DNA of 64,000 bases from Phoma sp. XZ068 (GCA_004835665.1 RBKR01000001.1:248001-312000); one strand, 5' to 3'. Shown: positions 43,392-56,743, counted from the stretch's first letter. Made by a program: numbers and translations. The notes: generated by a model from the letters alone, not told the origin.

Positions 43392-45235
43392 TCAAACAAG
43401 TATGAATGTCTCCAACGGCGCGGTACATGGTCCACCACTCGTCGGTGGGATTTTGCAGCCCAGCCGTTCAGCTATATCCCTAACGTGATGCAGTGCCTCG
43501 CCATTCATGATTCCACGAACATAGCACTCCCCAACAAGCTGGTATGTTTCGTTTGAGCCTTCTCCAGGCACTGGTCGCAGGACGTATGGTACGGGTCCGC
43601 CGAGTAGGACTGCGATTACATCACCTTCTCTGAGGACATCCGGGCCCAGGCCCAGGAAGCCTTCCTCTGCGCGAAACAAGGAGCGGCGAGGAGTGACTTT
43701 CTTGACACGTGCGGATCGAGGAGACTTTTCCCACTCGCTAGAAAACGTAAGTTCGACGCCGGGGCCGTTTTCAAACATCTTGTTAAATAATGCTAGGTCT
43801 TCGCTCTCTCGGTCTCCGCAGTCATAGCTATCAACTGCGCTTAACGGCTGCGCGCTGATTGTGTCCAGAAACTCCTCATCGGCTTCCATTTTCAACGAAG
43901 ATGTTTTGTAAATCCAGGGCTCAGTACTCTGATTCTAATTAGCTGTGCCATGCTAAATGGATAGCGGCGTGGTCACGCCTACCAAGGACTTTTTCAACTC
44001 CACCCACGGCGCGAATGGCTTCATGTAAGCTGCGATAGTGGAGATGGGCTGAGTAGTGCGTTTTATGGAGCCAGCCTTCACTCCAGACAGTGTCAGTTTC
44101 CTGGCTTGCTTGTCGATGATCCGGAGCTGGCAGCGGCCGCCTGCATTGAAAGGCTCGGAGAACGTGCGCCCAAGAGCAAGGCGGGTGTCTGGTTTTGAAA
44201 TGGTCCAGTCTGGTACCCAGGAGGGGACTTGCACTGAATTGACATTCTGATTACTGTATTCGAGACCTGCAGCCGAGAGTAATGTGAGGGAAGATGTTTC
44301 TTGTAGAATGAGCTCTGCGAAATCGAGAAAGACCTTCTCTGTGCTCTTCCTATAATCTACGAAGCTCATATGCGGTGAGTCGTCCGCCATTAATCCAAAG
44401 ATGCCATAGATTTTGTCTCGGGGGTCAGCAGATTTGGCCCCGCGATTGTTTGTCAGGACCTCCAAGAAACTCTCGAGCCCTCTACATGGTGTATATCCAG
44501 GGGCATAGTTCAGAATCCCAGGCCAAGGACCTGTCGCTTGATGCCGAAACGGCCATCGCGAGAAACAGTCCCAACTTACTGTTCGGGAGCCACAGATGAC
44601 AACAGCAGATCGAGCGCGCGCTACTTCCTGCACTACCCAAGTCCTTGTGAACCATGGCCGGCCAAGGAGTGACCTGACAGAGTCCCGTGCAGCAGGACTT
44701 ATATTCCCATCAACGTGTGCAATGCATTCCATCGCTTCAATGGATGACCCTTCATGCTCTCCTATGTATATTAGCACCTTATCGGCAGTTCCATATATGG
44801 TTTTCATCAGAGGGACTTGTTCGCTCTTTTCCTGGCTGTTGCCTTGGTCGATACATAGTGCGTCTATCCACAGCGTTCTATGCATGTGTCAGCATAATTA
44901 TAAGCCTTTGGGTAAACTTACCTCGGTCGATGCTCGTAGCGCAGGCGTCTCAGAGCTGAGTTCAAATTATCCCCAATGTCCATAATTCTGTCTGGTGCGA
45001 TGCGCAGCATATTAGGAGCAAGATCGCTTCCCCATGTATACGACAACGCTTCGTAGTATGGTGTCTCCGGAAGGCCTCCAGGCTGTGTCGGCAGAAGGGA
45101 TGCGCGAATGATAGTGGCGACTAGCGGCGCATCCCAGACACCTTGATGGAGGGAGATCAGCCTTATCTCTTGTTTGTCATGATCCAAAGGCATATGGGGA
45201 TGGCAAGCCGGGATGTTGAAAATCTCAGCAGACAT
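43392..45235 (-). CDS. HET (heterokaryon incompatibility) domain protein
   Basis: Three exons: 45235-44922, 44877-43983 and 43928-43392; introns 44 and 54 nt; 581 aa. The HET domain covers about residues 55-210: YYEALSYTWGS, NLNSALRRLRYEHRPR-TLWIDALCIDQ (motif completed across intron 1), KVLIYIGEHEG, and RPWFTRTWVVQEV. The C-terminal half has the usual tail: ADPRDKIYGIFGLMAD, VPSWVPDWT, and an ending with GDVIAVLLGGPVPYVLRP, YQLVGECYVRGIMNGEAL. Such proteins trigger non-self recognition and programmed death after cell fusion, or related immune responses; in most the partner is unknown. No ORF-breaking change seen, so it appears functional. A decayed HET-like fragment lies 13 kb away. Confidence 0.93.
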
Positions 45236-46946
45236 CTCAACAACTTCACAAACTGATAAATAGATAGGCCCCTTTTTGCCTTCAAATTTGTATAACTCTT
45301 GTTAAGGTACAGGCTGAGGACCGAGTACTGATGTAGTTTGAAGTTGTCCATGTTAGCCCCACCATGCGACACATATGCAAGGCAACCGACAGAGTCATTT
45401 CTGGACATGGGTCACACCTGCTTCAGCCAATGAAATCTTCTCAATGCGTATGAGCGAATTCGCACAATTTCGACCGACAGAAAACAAGACAAGCGGATTA
45501 GACTGAAGCCTTTGAAGCCTTAATATGCCATTGAAGATAGGAATTACCTGAAGAGTATACTGTTCCAGAAGCGTAGGTTATGGGTTGGAGATTTGGTACC
45601 ACTAAAACGAGCCACCTTTGTATAGCGCCATCTGCAGCGGAAAAGAGTCTCTTGGTGGTTGTTCTGGTAGATTGGACAGTTGGTTATTAAGATCGAGCGA
45701 TTGAGTCAGATGGAAAGAAGTATAACCCAGTAGGAGAAGCATGTATGCACCGAATTATGGTTGGACAGAGGTTCGCCGACATCTCCGACCGAGACGAAAA
45801 GATGGCGTTTATAACGTTTGACATGCTTTAGTCAACTCGTGCAACCGTCACGTTCCGATTTGCGTGTGTAAGGTACTGTTCACAGCGATCGCTCAACGGC
45901 TTATGCATATTTGTGATGCGAGGATAGCTTGCAACATCTTGCCTGTGACTTAGTATATCCTTGTTCCAAGGCAAAACTGGATGGCAGTAGACGTAATACT
46001 GTCATCATGGGGTACGAGCTATTCCGTCTCTTTCCATCAGGTGCTACAAACCAGCGCTCGCACCCAACAACCGTGGTATAGTAACCATATAGAATAGACA
46101 CTTAAGACTATGGATTTGAATCCCTTCTCTCCAAACTTCGAAAGGCCGGGTTGGCTCGCGATGCAATCTTTACCGGCTCTGATATGACAACGACGTGTCT
46201 ATGGCACAACTTCTCCGTATTTCTCGGCACTGTTGCTCGAGAGCTATCACTAGTTTACAAATAAGAAGCAACTCTTGCCAAAGTACGCATTGTACTGTAG
46301 AAATTTTATCTTCGGGCTTAACCAATGTCTCTGTAAATCCTCTGAAAGGATTGGCATCAGCGATTCCTCCACCAATCTCACTGCAACTACTCATCAGCAG
46401 CAGTTTCTGGGTTCACAGAAATTGCATGACATATCAGATGCCCACCAAGGAGGTCTCAGTGACACACCGAGAATGAACCAATTTGTTATCATGTCCAAGA
46501 TCTTTCTATTCAATTCCATCGAACACGGATGCTTTCAGCGGGCAATGTGTTATCTAACGATTCGATTTATGGTGATGATTGCACGTCCTAACAACAAAGT
46601 CAAATGGTTCCATCATTGAAAAACTCTCGCTTCTGGATAACCGTAGCTAATTTTCAGTTTGTTGACTGCAAAGTTCGAAACCTGCAAACAGAGGTAATGC
46701 TTGATGAATGTAATTCATCTGACCGATAAAGGGCTAAGAGTCTGTCATCAAAACGAGAAGCCACAAGAGGAGAAGGGTGTTATCCGCAAGTATTTATTGG
46801 AACAATTGAGACATGTATGTACATAGAGTATTTACAGTATTGTTAGCCTCAAAGGTTACTGAAAGGCTCACTGGCAAAGCCAATGGAGAATCGAATGTCG
46901 TAACAGAATCTCCAACTGCAGACCCTGTGTGTAGTTATTCACCCTC
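45236..46946. other. Gene-poor AT-richer tract
   Basis: About 1.7 kb between the HET gene and the small secreted protein gene. Frequent stops in all frames; no supportable gene or repeat. Confidence 0.5.
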
Positions 46947-47232
46947 CTATTTGGGGCAAGTGTAATCTCCATCCCCGCCGCTGCAGGGATAGCTGGAACC
47001 CTCGCGGTATTCACACGTTCCCCTTGCACATCCATAGGCCTGAGACTCGTTAGCAGTCAGCAACTTTCAACGAGAACAAGGAACTTACGACGCCCTCAAT
47101 CATACAATAGTATCTGAGGTCATAGTAGCTCTGACCGCATTCTCCTTGTTTTGTACCAGTAAATTGGGGAATGGCTGTGCCGGAAGCGAACCCGAGGGCG
47201 GCAATGAGGGTGAAGATGACCGAAAGCTGCAT
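46947..47232 (-). CDS. Small secreted cysteine-rich protein, 78 aa (effector-like candidate)
   Basis: Two exons: 47232-47089 and 47039-46947; 49-nt intron with GTAAGT donor, CTAAC branch and CTCAG acceptor; phase 0. A signal peptide (MQLSVIFTLIAALGFASG) is followed by a short mature protein with six cysteines, all between residues 32 and 76, spaced C-X10-C-X7-C-X4-C-X9-C-X9-C by eye. Small size, secretion and even cysteine number suggest three disulfides and an extracellular role, such as a host-interaction effector or antimicrobial protein. I recognise no family. It sits alone in an AT-rich, gene-poor tract, a common setting for effector genes. The unspliced frame stops early, so the C-terminal half is visible only after splicing. 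Confidence 0.75.
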
Positions 47233-50200
47233 TTTGCTTGTAGAGGCTTGACGTTTAAGAGAATTGTCAATTGAACAATATTTAGTGGACTGATTGATGT
47301 GAATGATGGGTCAACAGTGAATACATGCTTTCTTATAAGAATTCGCTGGTGGTCTACTTGAAACAATTGAGCCGGTTTTTACGAAATATGCGCGGACAAT
47401 CAATGTCCCATGTATAATGCCGAGTCGCACTAACACCGATATAGGACCGAGAGACCTTTAAGCGATTCAAAGGATTTAGACCATAGTATTATCCTACTAA
47501 TACTTACGCACAGTAACCCGCCCCTGAACAGATCGTTGCCGTTTTCTGCTCGCAAAGGGAAATACAGGGTTCTTTATCATATCGGATTAGTAAAAATTCC
47601 CTGCAACGACCGTGCAAGCGAGACACGCTAAAGATTCGTTTAGAAGGAGGTATCGTACTGCAGTCCACTCTATAAGATTACGCCTTGGGGTTAGCAGGAG
47701 CAGGTTTCTGTATTTCCGCTCCACTACGTAGTACTCGCGTCTCACTTGGAATAAAGTATTTCTGATATTCTATCTGTTGTTCTAGTTGCAGCTCACCGCC
47801 AGCTCTTACCGTCAAGGTTGTCTTTCGTCAAGCAGAACGAGTGAGGGCAAGCAATCGCTGAGAGTCTTTTCCTTCGCAGCCTTTGTACCCATGGGTATAT
47901 TTAACGTTTTTATGCAGTTGGTGGAAATTAGGAAGTAGTCGCACTAATTGTCCACTTTGGAAAAGCGTTTTGACACTCGTCAAAACATGTAAGCCCACCA
48001 AGCTGTGTACCACATAGTAAGATTGGCACAAATCAATTTAACTTACCAGGTTTCGGAACTATCTCTACTTGTCGCTTACCTTTGTTTACCTTAGAAGAGC
48101 TACCCTCGTCGTTAAGATTACGGTGCTGTAGTCCCAACCGGGCGAACTACCGCCAAATGCCGCCGAAATAGGAAGGCCTTCATTAATCAGGTCCATTGCC
48201 GATACTACAGCTTTAGCCGAGTACATTAGAAATCCTGTTTAATTAATAATGCCAGGTGTGAAATATCCTGGAAAGTTGGCAGGACGATACAGGTTGGCAG
48301 CGATGTTAATCTCACCTGGGCCACGTTCCAGTTACTCTGTGCACATTTGGTAGACCCTCCTGCATCAATCTACTTTTTCACGATTACAAAAACTTTGTCA
48401 GCAATATCACAGCTGAAGGATCGCGATACGGTTTCCGAATCTAGTTCCAGGTTCATAAAAGTCAGGAGAGAAGGACATCGCTCACCCCGAGCCCCGTACA
48501 TCGCGATCACGAATCATGACGACCCAATCGGCACCAACACCATCCGCCCACTTCATCTACTCCCTGTACTATTATCTTCGACTATTGTATTTTTGATAAG
48601 CTACCTTCAGTCCTCTTCTGAGAGATAGAAAACTATTCTACCGCTGTCGCAGTTGCGACTCTCGGGAAAACGTCAACGGTCGGTTTTTTGCCCGCCACAT
48701 TGAGCGTTGCCACAGCTGGCCCTGCTGAAAGAAACTATGCTTCCACTTCCATCTGACATCTGGTACTACAGCCATAAGCCTTTTGGGAGCCATGAGTTGA
48801 CTATTAATCCGGAAGGCCTAACTTCGGAATGGTAGTTCGATCGACACATTGGACTAAAGCAAGTTGCTCACGGACTGCTCACACGTATATGACCAGTTGG
48901 ACAGCAGCCAGAAGAGAGCCCGTGTTTTCGGCCTCAATTTTATGAATAATTCCGATTGTCATGTGGCTGGCACATCTTTTATTACAATGAAAAATTAACA
49001 CTCCCTGTGCCAATTCCAAATACTTATAGATCTTGGAAATGGGGTCTGGGCTGGCACTGCTACCCTCTCTTTCAATGATATGTGGTGGGATATTGAAATC
49101 AGGTTACTGGTTATTCATTTTGTTCATGGTGTAGTCCTAGCGTTCATTCTTATCGTATCTCATATTTCGAGGCTTTGAAGTCTACACACCCAGTTTGGAT
49201 ATTGAAAAACCTTTGCTGTCATCCGGAGTATATTAGAGTGCATCAGGAGAACATTTACCTTCTTTGTCAACACTATCACATGGGACCTGTTAAATTCCTG
49301 GAGAATCTTACATGGTCCCATCTAGTCTTCCCGGATGCTGATGTACTAAATACCGAAGATTGACCGCTGCACGCCAGAACCATTGCTTTGTTCCTGGTTT
49401 CAATGACGAGTTCAGTCACCGGCATGAACAAAATTCTCCAAGGTTCATGAGAAAAAGTGATACTCTTATTCAGAGACTCATAACATTCCACAAATGACGG
49501 ACACAGCTGCAAGAAATTGATTTTTGGCAAGGAATTCATTGCAACACCAGATATATGACTGCGTGAATCATGACAAGATGGTCAAATATAGATATTCGAA
49601 GCTGCACATTGTACGAAGATAGCGTGTAGAGCAGGTGTGGAAACCACTGACAAGAGACGGATAAGTCAATGTTGTTATCAACCCTGCTACAATCTGTATT
49701 GATACAGACAACACAGCTTTGATGGGTAACGTAACTACGGCATTTTAGCTAACTTCATAATAATCACAAGGCTAATAGGAACGGCACCCACAGAACCACT
49801 CTGGTATTAGGAGTATACGAGCCACCATAACGAAGAAAGGGAAGAAGGGCGCTCTATCATATCGGAATAATTATGTTAGAAATGCGGATTGTCTGAATTA
49901 CCAGATACCACTATTGACTATTCGTCCCTGTCTCCATTCCTGGCCTATTCTCTTTTACTTCCCTCTTTGGCGGATCAAAAACAAAGTTATCAACGCTCAC
50001 TAACCCCAGTGTTTAACAGGCCTTGAATTCTCCGGTTCAACGCTACTAAGGCGCTTCATTTATCTTCTCGGCCTTACCGCTCTCTTGGTACGCACGGACT
50101 GGTGTGGACCATGCTTCGGAGTAATAATAGCTTGAGCCGAGTCTGGTGAGTATGGCTGGGAGCCCGAACGCCCGGTTATGGGTAGCGAGGCGGATGAGTT

Positions 50201-50686
50201 CGGGAGGGTAGAGGTGATTTTTCTTACGAGAGCATGTGAGCAGAGATGACATGGTGAATGGTCTTGGGCCATGTTTGTGGGAACATTGTTCTCGGATATT
50301 GATGTTGGCGTTGGTATTGTGATCGCGGATAAATTCACAGGTTCAATGGGGAAATTTCGATATGTACATGTCGAGAAGGCTACTAGAAAGGCCGACTATG
50401 CCCCAGGAATAGCCCGGGAATGAACAAGTGCACGCTCAAAGTCAGTGCAGGCTGAGACTGCTCCAACCATGTTTCCATTAGTTGTGGGTGCTCCGGCCTT
50501 TCAGTCGTAGGTCGTGGTCCATGCAAATGATGATAATTATCCTTCAACAGGGAGTCTGGCTTCAATCATGGCCAGCACCCATTAACACGAAATATAAGAA
50601 TCCTACCATAACTAGTGGTTGCTTCCTGAACTCCATTAACTCCATGCTTCGCAGACGGCGTCTCTCAATGCCTCGTCAGGTGTAAT
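47233..50686. other. Long gene-poor AT-rich tract
   Basis: About 3.5 kb with stops in all frames and no recognisable domain. A minus-strand ORF at 47828-48031 follows a GTAAGT-like site, and a patch at 50046-50338 has two overlapping minus-strand ORFs; neither could be tied to a family. It may contain decayed sequence. Confidence 0.5.
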
Positions 50687-51350
50687 CTATCTCCTCGACC
50701 TCACATTATACGGGCTCTCCTCTGCTGCCTTGAACGAATCGAACGCAAACAGACTGACCAGATACAGCGCTACGAACCGTATCGCCATATCTCCAAAGCC
50801 GCCGTTGCCCGTCATTAGCCTCTGTAGCCCCGCAAACGCGCCCTCACCCACAGTCCGGCTGGGCTGGCTTGAGCTTCCTAATGTCCTCCCCTTCGACGAA
50901 AAGGCTGCAGAAGCTGCACCACCGGCTCCTGTGTCGTTGGAGGCTTTGCGCACGGCGGCTGTGAGGGCGGAGGGGTTGGCGCCACGGATCGTTTCGATTA
51001 CGGACTTGGACTTTATTACGAGGAACGTTGGCATACTGCTTTTGTGTTAGCCTAACATCTGCTATAGGTGAGATCCGCCTTCTCAATGTCCTCCTCTTGG
51101 GTGTAGACGGGTGTACGCACGCAGAAACCCCATACTTCTTCGCTACCTCTTGCTGTGCATCCACATCGACCTTCACGAACTGCAGCTTCCCAGGCTTTGT
51201 CTCTTTCTCAGCCAGTGCCTGGAACACAGGTGCGATTGTTTTGCAAGGTCCACACCAGTCCGCGTAGAAGTCAACAATTACGTATGTAGAAGAGTTGAGG
51301 AGCGTATCGAAGTGGGACGCGCTGGTCACCGGGATGATTTTGCCTGGCAT
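50687..51350 (-). CDS. Thioredoxin with C-terminal extension
   Basis: Two exons: 51350-51121 and 51035-50687; 85-nt intron; 192 aa. The first ~105 residues are a standard thioredoxin: VIVDFYADWCGPCKTIAPVF with the CGPC redox pair (Cys33, Cys36), FVKVDVDAQQEVAKKYGV, and the cis-proline motif AMPTF formed across the intron. It reduces disulfides in partner proteins with electrons from thioredoxin reductase. The ~85-residue extension is Gly/Ser/Ala-rich, then has a hydrophobic stretch MAIRFVALYLVSLFAF. That could anchor the protein to a membrane, unlike the ordinary ~105-aa cytosolic form. No N-terminal targeting signal is seen. Confidence 0.92.
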
Positions 51351-53616
51351 TGCAGCGGTCGAGGTCGAAGTCGGCTTCGGAAATGTGGATGAAAATCACG
51401 TGTGGGGTGGGACTATGTGTTGTGTGCGTGGTGGTGGTAGCGTTGGCTGTCGATTGTGAGAGAGGTGGGATGTGGAGGACAGCTTGCAAGGATGTCAACG
51501 TGAAGGCAAGGTGGTACGTGCACACAGGAATGTTACCGATTGGCTACTCACCCTAAATACTGTACAAGATCACCATGCCTCAAAACATTTTGACTCTGTT
51601 AGTTGACCTGATTGTGAATTTACATCTGGGATAAACACTTGAGATTGCAACAATGTTCGTAATCAGCCTGTTGATGCCATCGTCGGACAACAACGTGATC
51701 AGAGTTTCCGGTATGATCAAAGACGGCCCAAGCTCTTGCACCTTCGACGCAACTGTGGTGAGAAACGAAATGGTGACAGAGAGTTAGTCAAGAGAAGGTA
51801 AGGATACACTGCCGCTGGGAGCTTTCAGCAGAGTGCACGAGTGGCTTAGTGCCATGCAAGGGCCATTGACAAGAGTCAAGTTAGCCGTTTCTCCACCGAG
51901 TTCTTGTGGCTTGCGTGTGTCTCTGAGGACAGTGCGCTCCAGCCAATAATTCAATGTTCACAGAAAACAGGCACGTTTATCACTTGCCAGTTATTGATGG
52001 CTTGCTGTACAACCCTAAACGCTTTCATACCTTCAGGGTGTAATGTGCTCGAATTCTAATTGATAGACCGAGCACCCGAAAGAGAGATGCCTTGCGGCTA
52101 ATACCACTTTGCCACTATGGTCCGACAGGCTGAGGAGTACCGCAACTGATGCATCATCAGCTCGCTCGGCCCCTGCATCGGTGCATCTTCGAAGCGACTT
52201 GACGAAGAACTACAGGAGTGTAGGGTGGTCTCACTAACCACTACAACCTGCAGTCTAAGCTTCTGCGCTGCTTTGAATGTAGAAGACGATATGGGACGCG
52301 CCATCCACCAGCGCTCTAGGATCCAGGCAAAATGCCACCCTCGACCTAAGTGGATACCATGGTAAGTTGGACCAAGACATCATAGCCTATTCAGGCTTGG
52401 AGGAATCCTACGAGGTATAGCCAAGTGCTCATGCTTCAGAAGCGTGGTTGTGGACCCTGCAACCCTGTGACACGGCGTTTACAACGGGCCTCTTCTGGGC
52501 CATTTGACAACCGTTATTCTGGGACAGCTCGCTAGTTGCGGGTGTTCCGTTTCATTAGCCCACTCACACATGCGTCGCGGCGCCATCGCCATCGTCTAGA
52601 AACAGGGTTTAATGAAGAGTCACATCTCAAACTCTACAAGCAGTTTAACCACAGTGATTCGTTTCGGGGAGAAAACTCCAGAAAATGAGATTAGACGGTG
52701 CTCAAGGTGTTTGAACCCGACCAAGTACTTGCTTCATCGTAAGAACTACGATACGCTTTGGTCAAGGAGGGAAGGAACCATTGTATACGCGCTAATTCAG
52801 CTTTGAGAGCCTCGCCCTTCGACGACCGGTGACTGCCTCCGGTACTGAGGGCAAATCAGCAGTCGACGGCCGCCAAATCTGATGTTCCTCCAATAATGTC
52901 AGAGGTAGAGACTAGCTATCTAAGAGATAGTCTCACAAGGCTGAATTAGCTCCAGATTTGCAGTGGACGCCTTGGAGGTCTAAAGAAAGCCAAGATCTCG
53001 GTTACTGTACACACTTCCGTTTTCGGGGCCCTCGGAACCGCAAGCTCAACGCTAGTCAACCTTATCCTCTGGGACCCTTGACCAGAACAACGAAAAATCT
53101 CAACATCGCAACCAAAGTGGCTGCCCCTGAGCGTCAGCGCCGAGGGTTACTAGCAGCGATCAATATGCACGTTGACCGCCACTAACTCAGCAGAGACGGA
53201 TCTTTGCGGAAGCCATGGGTCTGGTAGGGACCAAAGTCTGAGCCACGTTCTGAACGCGTCCATCCGCGGCATTCTTCAGGCTTGTCGTGTTACACGATGT
53301 CAAAAACAAAAATGATCCTGGGGTAGCGAATGCTACGGCAGTTTCTTATCTGCTCTTAGCACATGCGCCTCTGTCACGCAGTCAGAGACCAAGATTGATA
53401 TGCCCGTTTGCGCGACCATAATAACGCGTTCAGCCGCTCCGTTGGGTCCCAACATACTATTTACGACCTGACAAATTCGCCGTTCACTTAGTCTACCCGC
53501 AAGCTCCACGCTGATGACGCCTCTCGACGTTCATGTCCACTGCTGACGTCCATTGAATGCTCTTCTCTTCGTCCTTCCCTTCCTTTCGTTTAGTCACTCT
53601 CACTTTCGTTAACAAC
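51351..53616. other. Gene-poor spacer
   Basis: About 2.3 kb including the promoters of thioredoxin and glycosyltransferase genes. Only short, unrecognised ORFs; a G/T-rich patch lies near 51410-51445. No transposon sequence recognised. Confidence 0.5.
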
Positions 53617-54841
53617 ATGCCTGGTCCTGTATTCTCCGCGCATCGCATCGCCGCACTTGGGGTTTTGCTGTTCTTCATCTCCGTCTTCGTCTATTCTGCG
53701 GCGAGCATACACCATGGCAACAATCCGATGCAGCAGTTCAAAGAGACAGCGAGCGGCGCCGCCAGCATTTTCAAAGGCGGAAATTCTCCCGCTAGCGACT
53801 CCTTCCTGAAGCTGTACGAATCAATAAGAACAAATGTCTCTGCACCAACGTACAAAGATGCATCCGGACAAGAGTACAGCATTGATAAGAATGGGCCGTG
53901 GTGGAAGAAACCTCTAAGGAACGAAATACTCGTTGTCGACATCGACACTCGTGTTCCTGACGGCTCCAACGAGCTATGGAATAGCGAGCGCATGGACTGG
54001 CGGAACATGAACGGCGACGGAGAAGGCGGCATGGTCTCCGCCGCCTTCATGAATCACTTCCTCTATTGTAAACACTCCAACCATCTTCAAGCGCTCTTAT
54101 CTAGAACTAACTTTCCCAGCACAAATCCACGGCTACGACTACCGCTTCTTCAATGCCCACGAAATGGAATCCGCCGGCTACCACAACACCTGGGTGAAAC
54201 CACATGTGCTCTCTGAGCTTCTCGAATCCTACCGTTTTGTCGTCTTCATCGACGCCGATGCCACAATCCAGAACCTCGAATTGCCCATCGAATGGCTCTT
54301 CAACCGCTGGGGCATTACACCGCAGACGTCCATCGCAATGCCCCTCGACACGCGCCAGATCCTCGGTAGCAACGAACATGCCTCCGAAGACAGCAAAGGC
54401 AGACTCGTGCTCAACACCGGCGTTGTGATTGCCCAGGCCTTACCGTACACCTTTGAGATGATGGCAGCGTGGAAAGAGTGCCCGAACGAGACAAGATACC
54501 CTGGCTGCGGCCAGTGGAAGGAGAATTGGTCCCACGAGCAAAGGGCATTCTCCGAGTACATCCGCTACGACTACAACCCAAGCGGGACCGAGATTGTCGA
54601 GATCCCGTGCGATGACGCGATGGGGTATCCGGGTATCAACAAGCATAAACACATCACGAGCAAGTGCGCGGGTAAATTCTTCAGGCATCATACCGCGGAT
54701 AAGGATATGACGAAGCAGAGTACCGAAGAAGCCATGTTGCAGGTCATGACGGATTTGGCGCATAAGTTGCTACAGGAGAACAAAGAGAAGTTCTGGATTA
54801 AAGAGAAGAACGAGAAGATAGAGGAGGTAAAGGAGTGGTGA
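53617..54841 (+). CDS. Type II membrane glycosyltransferase, GT34-like (DXD)
   Basis: Two exons: 53617-54067 and 54120-54841; 52-nt intron; 390 aa. The ATG at 53617 (MPGPVFSAHR) is preferred; an in-frame ATG at 53557 would add 20 residues ahead of the anchor. Residues about 10-31 form a single membrane anchor (IAALGVLLFFISVFVYSAAS), followed by a stem and a lumenal domain, a Golgi layout. The catalytic region has YDYRFFNAHE, a FVVFIDADATIQN stretch with the metal-binding D-A-D, GRLVLNTGVVIAQ, and a WSHEQRAFSEYIRY segment matching the acceptor-side motif of the galactosyl/mannosyltransferase GMA12/MNN10 group. It is likely to transfer a hexose in N-glycan or cell-wall synthesis; the donor is uncertain. 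Confidence 0.78.
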
Positions 54842-55775
54842 TGAGCCGATTATAACGATGGGCAACGCCGTGTGAAGGGTTATGCTGTTTTATGATTAGA
54901 TCTTGTTTGCCTTAGAAAGGTATTTAGCGGTGGAGTTTTCTAGACTCTTATTTGTAATGACATTGTGATACCCATTCATATTGCATTCCCTCACTTTTCA
55001 TTCTTCATCGTCGCATTAATAAGAAAATATATCCAATGGTAGTGAGTGGTGAGCAAGGGTTGCAGCCCCTTGCTTATCACCGTTAAGTGGCGATCTGCAG
55101 ATATTCGGTCCGTTTCTAACAAGCGTAGTAGCGAGCTTTGCTACTCACGATAATGTCGACACAATCTAATTCATCAGTCTCACTCGTTAACTGCGGCCAG
55201 CAACAGGATACGAGTGGAAAGGTGCCAATATGCCAGGCAGCACAACCACAATTCCACCCTCTTGATTCCTTAAATCGAAGTTGACATGCAGTGCAGATAA
55301 GGAATTGTGGATACGAACGTGCAGATACGAAATTGGCCATCTTTGTATCGCAACTTCGCATTCGATTTGGCGTTCCTTGATTTTAACGACACCTGCTATT
55401 GTAGTAGGATTTTGCAACACGATTAACAGCCCAACGATGCCTAGGTAGGACAAAGCCTCGTATTACGGCTTTTGTTTCAATCAGGACGCGCAAGTGATCT
55501 GCAAATGAGCGTGCGGAGTATTCCCAATGAATGCGATCCCAAGACAACGCCTGGGAGGTCGGAGTGTACTCGGAACGACCTAAAGACGTAAGTGATAACA
55601 AAATCGCACATCCTCTCTCTTGTCGGAGCTCAAATATTGGATCTGACATTTATCTTAGTTCGATTCTAGTACTAATATTGCTCGACAAGGCTGAGTGCCT
55701 TACAGCATTAGGCCGTGTTGCGTTGCTGTACATGGCACTTACAAAGTCGATCTGAAAGACGAACATTTCCACCTC
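54842..55775. other. Convergent 3' spacer
   Basis: About 930 bp between two gene ends; no supportable gene or repeat. Confidence 0.5.
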
Positions 55776-56743
55776 TTACCCAAGAAAGTACGCTTGCGCT
55801 CCACCATTGTTACTCCAGATGCCGCCTGAGGTGTAAGTCATCGTCGCATCCGCAAAGTCGACATAGACCGGTGCAAGCTCGACCGGCTGTGCCAACCTTT
55901 TCAGCGGCAACGTTGGCCCAACTTGACGCAATTGCTCATTCGTAAACCCGGCGGCAGGCAAAAAGGGTGTATATACGATTCCCGGCGCAACACCATTGAC
56001 TCTGATACCCTTCGCTGCGAGCGAAATACCCAAGCTCTGCACGAGGCCAGCAACTGCATTCTTGCTAGCTACGTAGTCGGTAACGCCGTTTGTGGCATTG
56101 AAGACCACGTCGCTGACGGTAAAAATGATGGAGGAGCCGGGTGGCATGATCTTGACGGCAGCACGAGTCAGAAAGAAGCCAGCGTAGACATTAGTGCGCA
56201 TGGTAGTATCGAATTGAGTCGTAGTGTAGGTCGTAATGTCATCGTTATAGACGCCGCTTCGTCTGTAATAATGAGGTCAGACTGGTTGGTCCTTTGAATT
56301 GCCCACGAGCGGATATACACTTACCCTGCATTGTTGACAAGGATATCGAGACCTCCAAGTGCCTTCTCAGCATCCTTGATGAGCTTATCGCAGAACGATT
56401 CTTCAAGGAGATTACCAGGTAGGCGAACAATTTCAATACCTTCCTGGGCAAGGAACTTTGCAAGGTCCTCAGCATCTATCTCCTCTCCTGGAAGGTAGTT
56501 GATAGCAACCTTGGCTCCTTCCCGAGCCATCGCGATCACTATTGCACGACCAATGCCAGAATCGCCGCCAGTGATCAAGGCGCGCCGGCCAGCAAGACGT
56601 CCACGTCCTTTGTAGCTAGTCTCTCCACTATCGGGCTTGGTAAGGAAGTCATGCTGGAGGACAGGAAACGGCGCTGGGGGAGGGAGCGAGAGATTCATGT
56701 CGCTGAAGCGTGTACGAGGGTCAATGAGTGTAGGGGAAGCCAT
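55776..56743 (-). CDS. Short-chain oxidoreductase, YghA/YhdG type
   Basis: Two exons: 56743-56325 and 56262-55776; 62-nt intron; 301 aa from the ATG at 56743 (MASPTLIDPR). An in-frame ATG at 56821 would add 26 residues that look like leader sequence. The long N-terminal arm (about 50 residues) before the Rossmann fold is typical of this subgroup. Motifs are ALITGGDSGIGRA, NNAG completed across the intron, IIFTVSD, and catalytic Tyr-Lys in DYVASKNA, then VNGVAPGIVYTPF and a GGIWSNNGGAQ tail. NADP(H)-dependent; bacterial relatives act on small aldehydes or ketones, but the fungal substrate is unknown. Confidence 0.92.

Noticed and set aside
47828..48031. Short minus-strand ORF preceded by GTAAGT
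   Set aside because: No start exon, domain or signal peptide could be assembled.
50046..50338. Two overlapping minus-strand ORFs with a CHLC motif
   Set aside because: No family, no convincing splice pair and no supporting neighbours; kept only as a note in the spacer.
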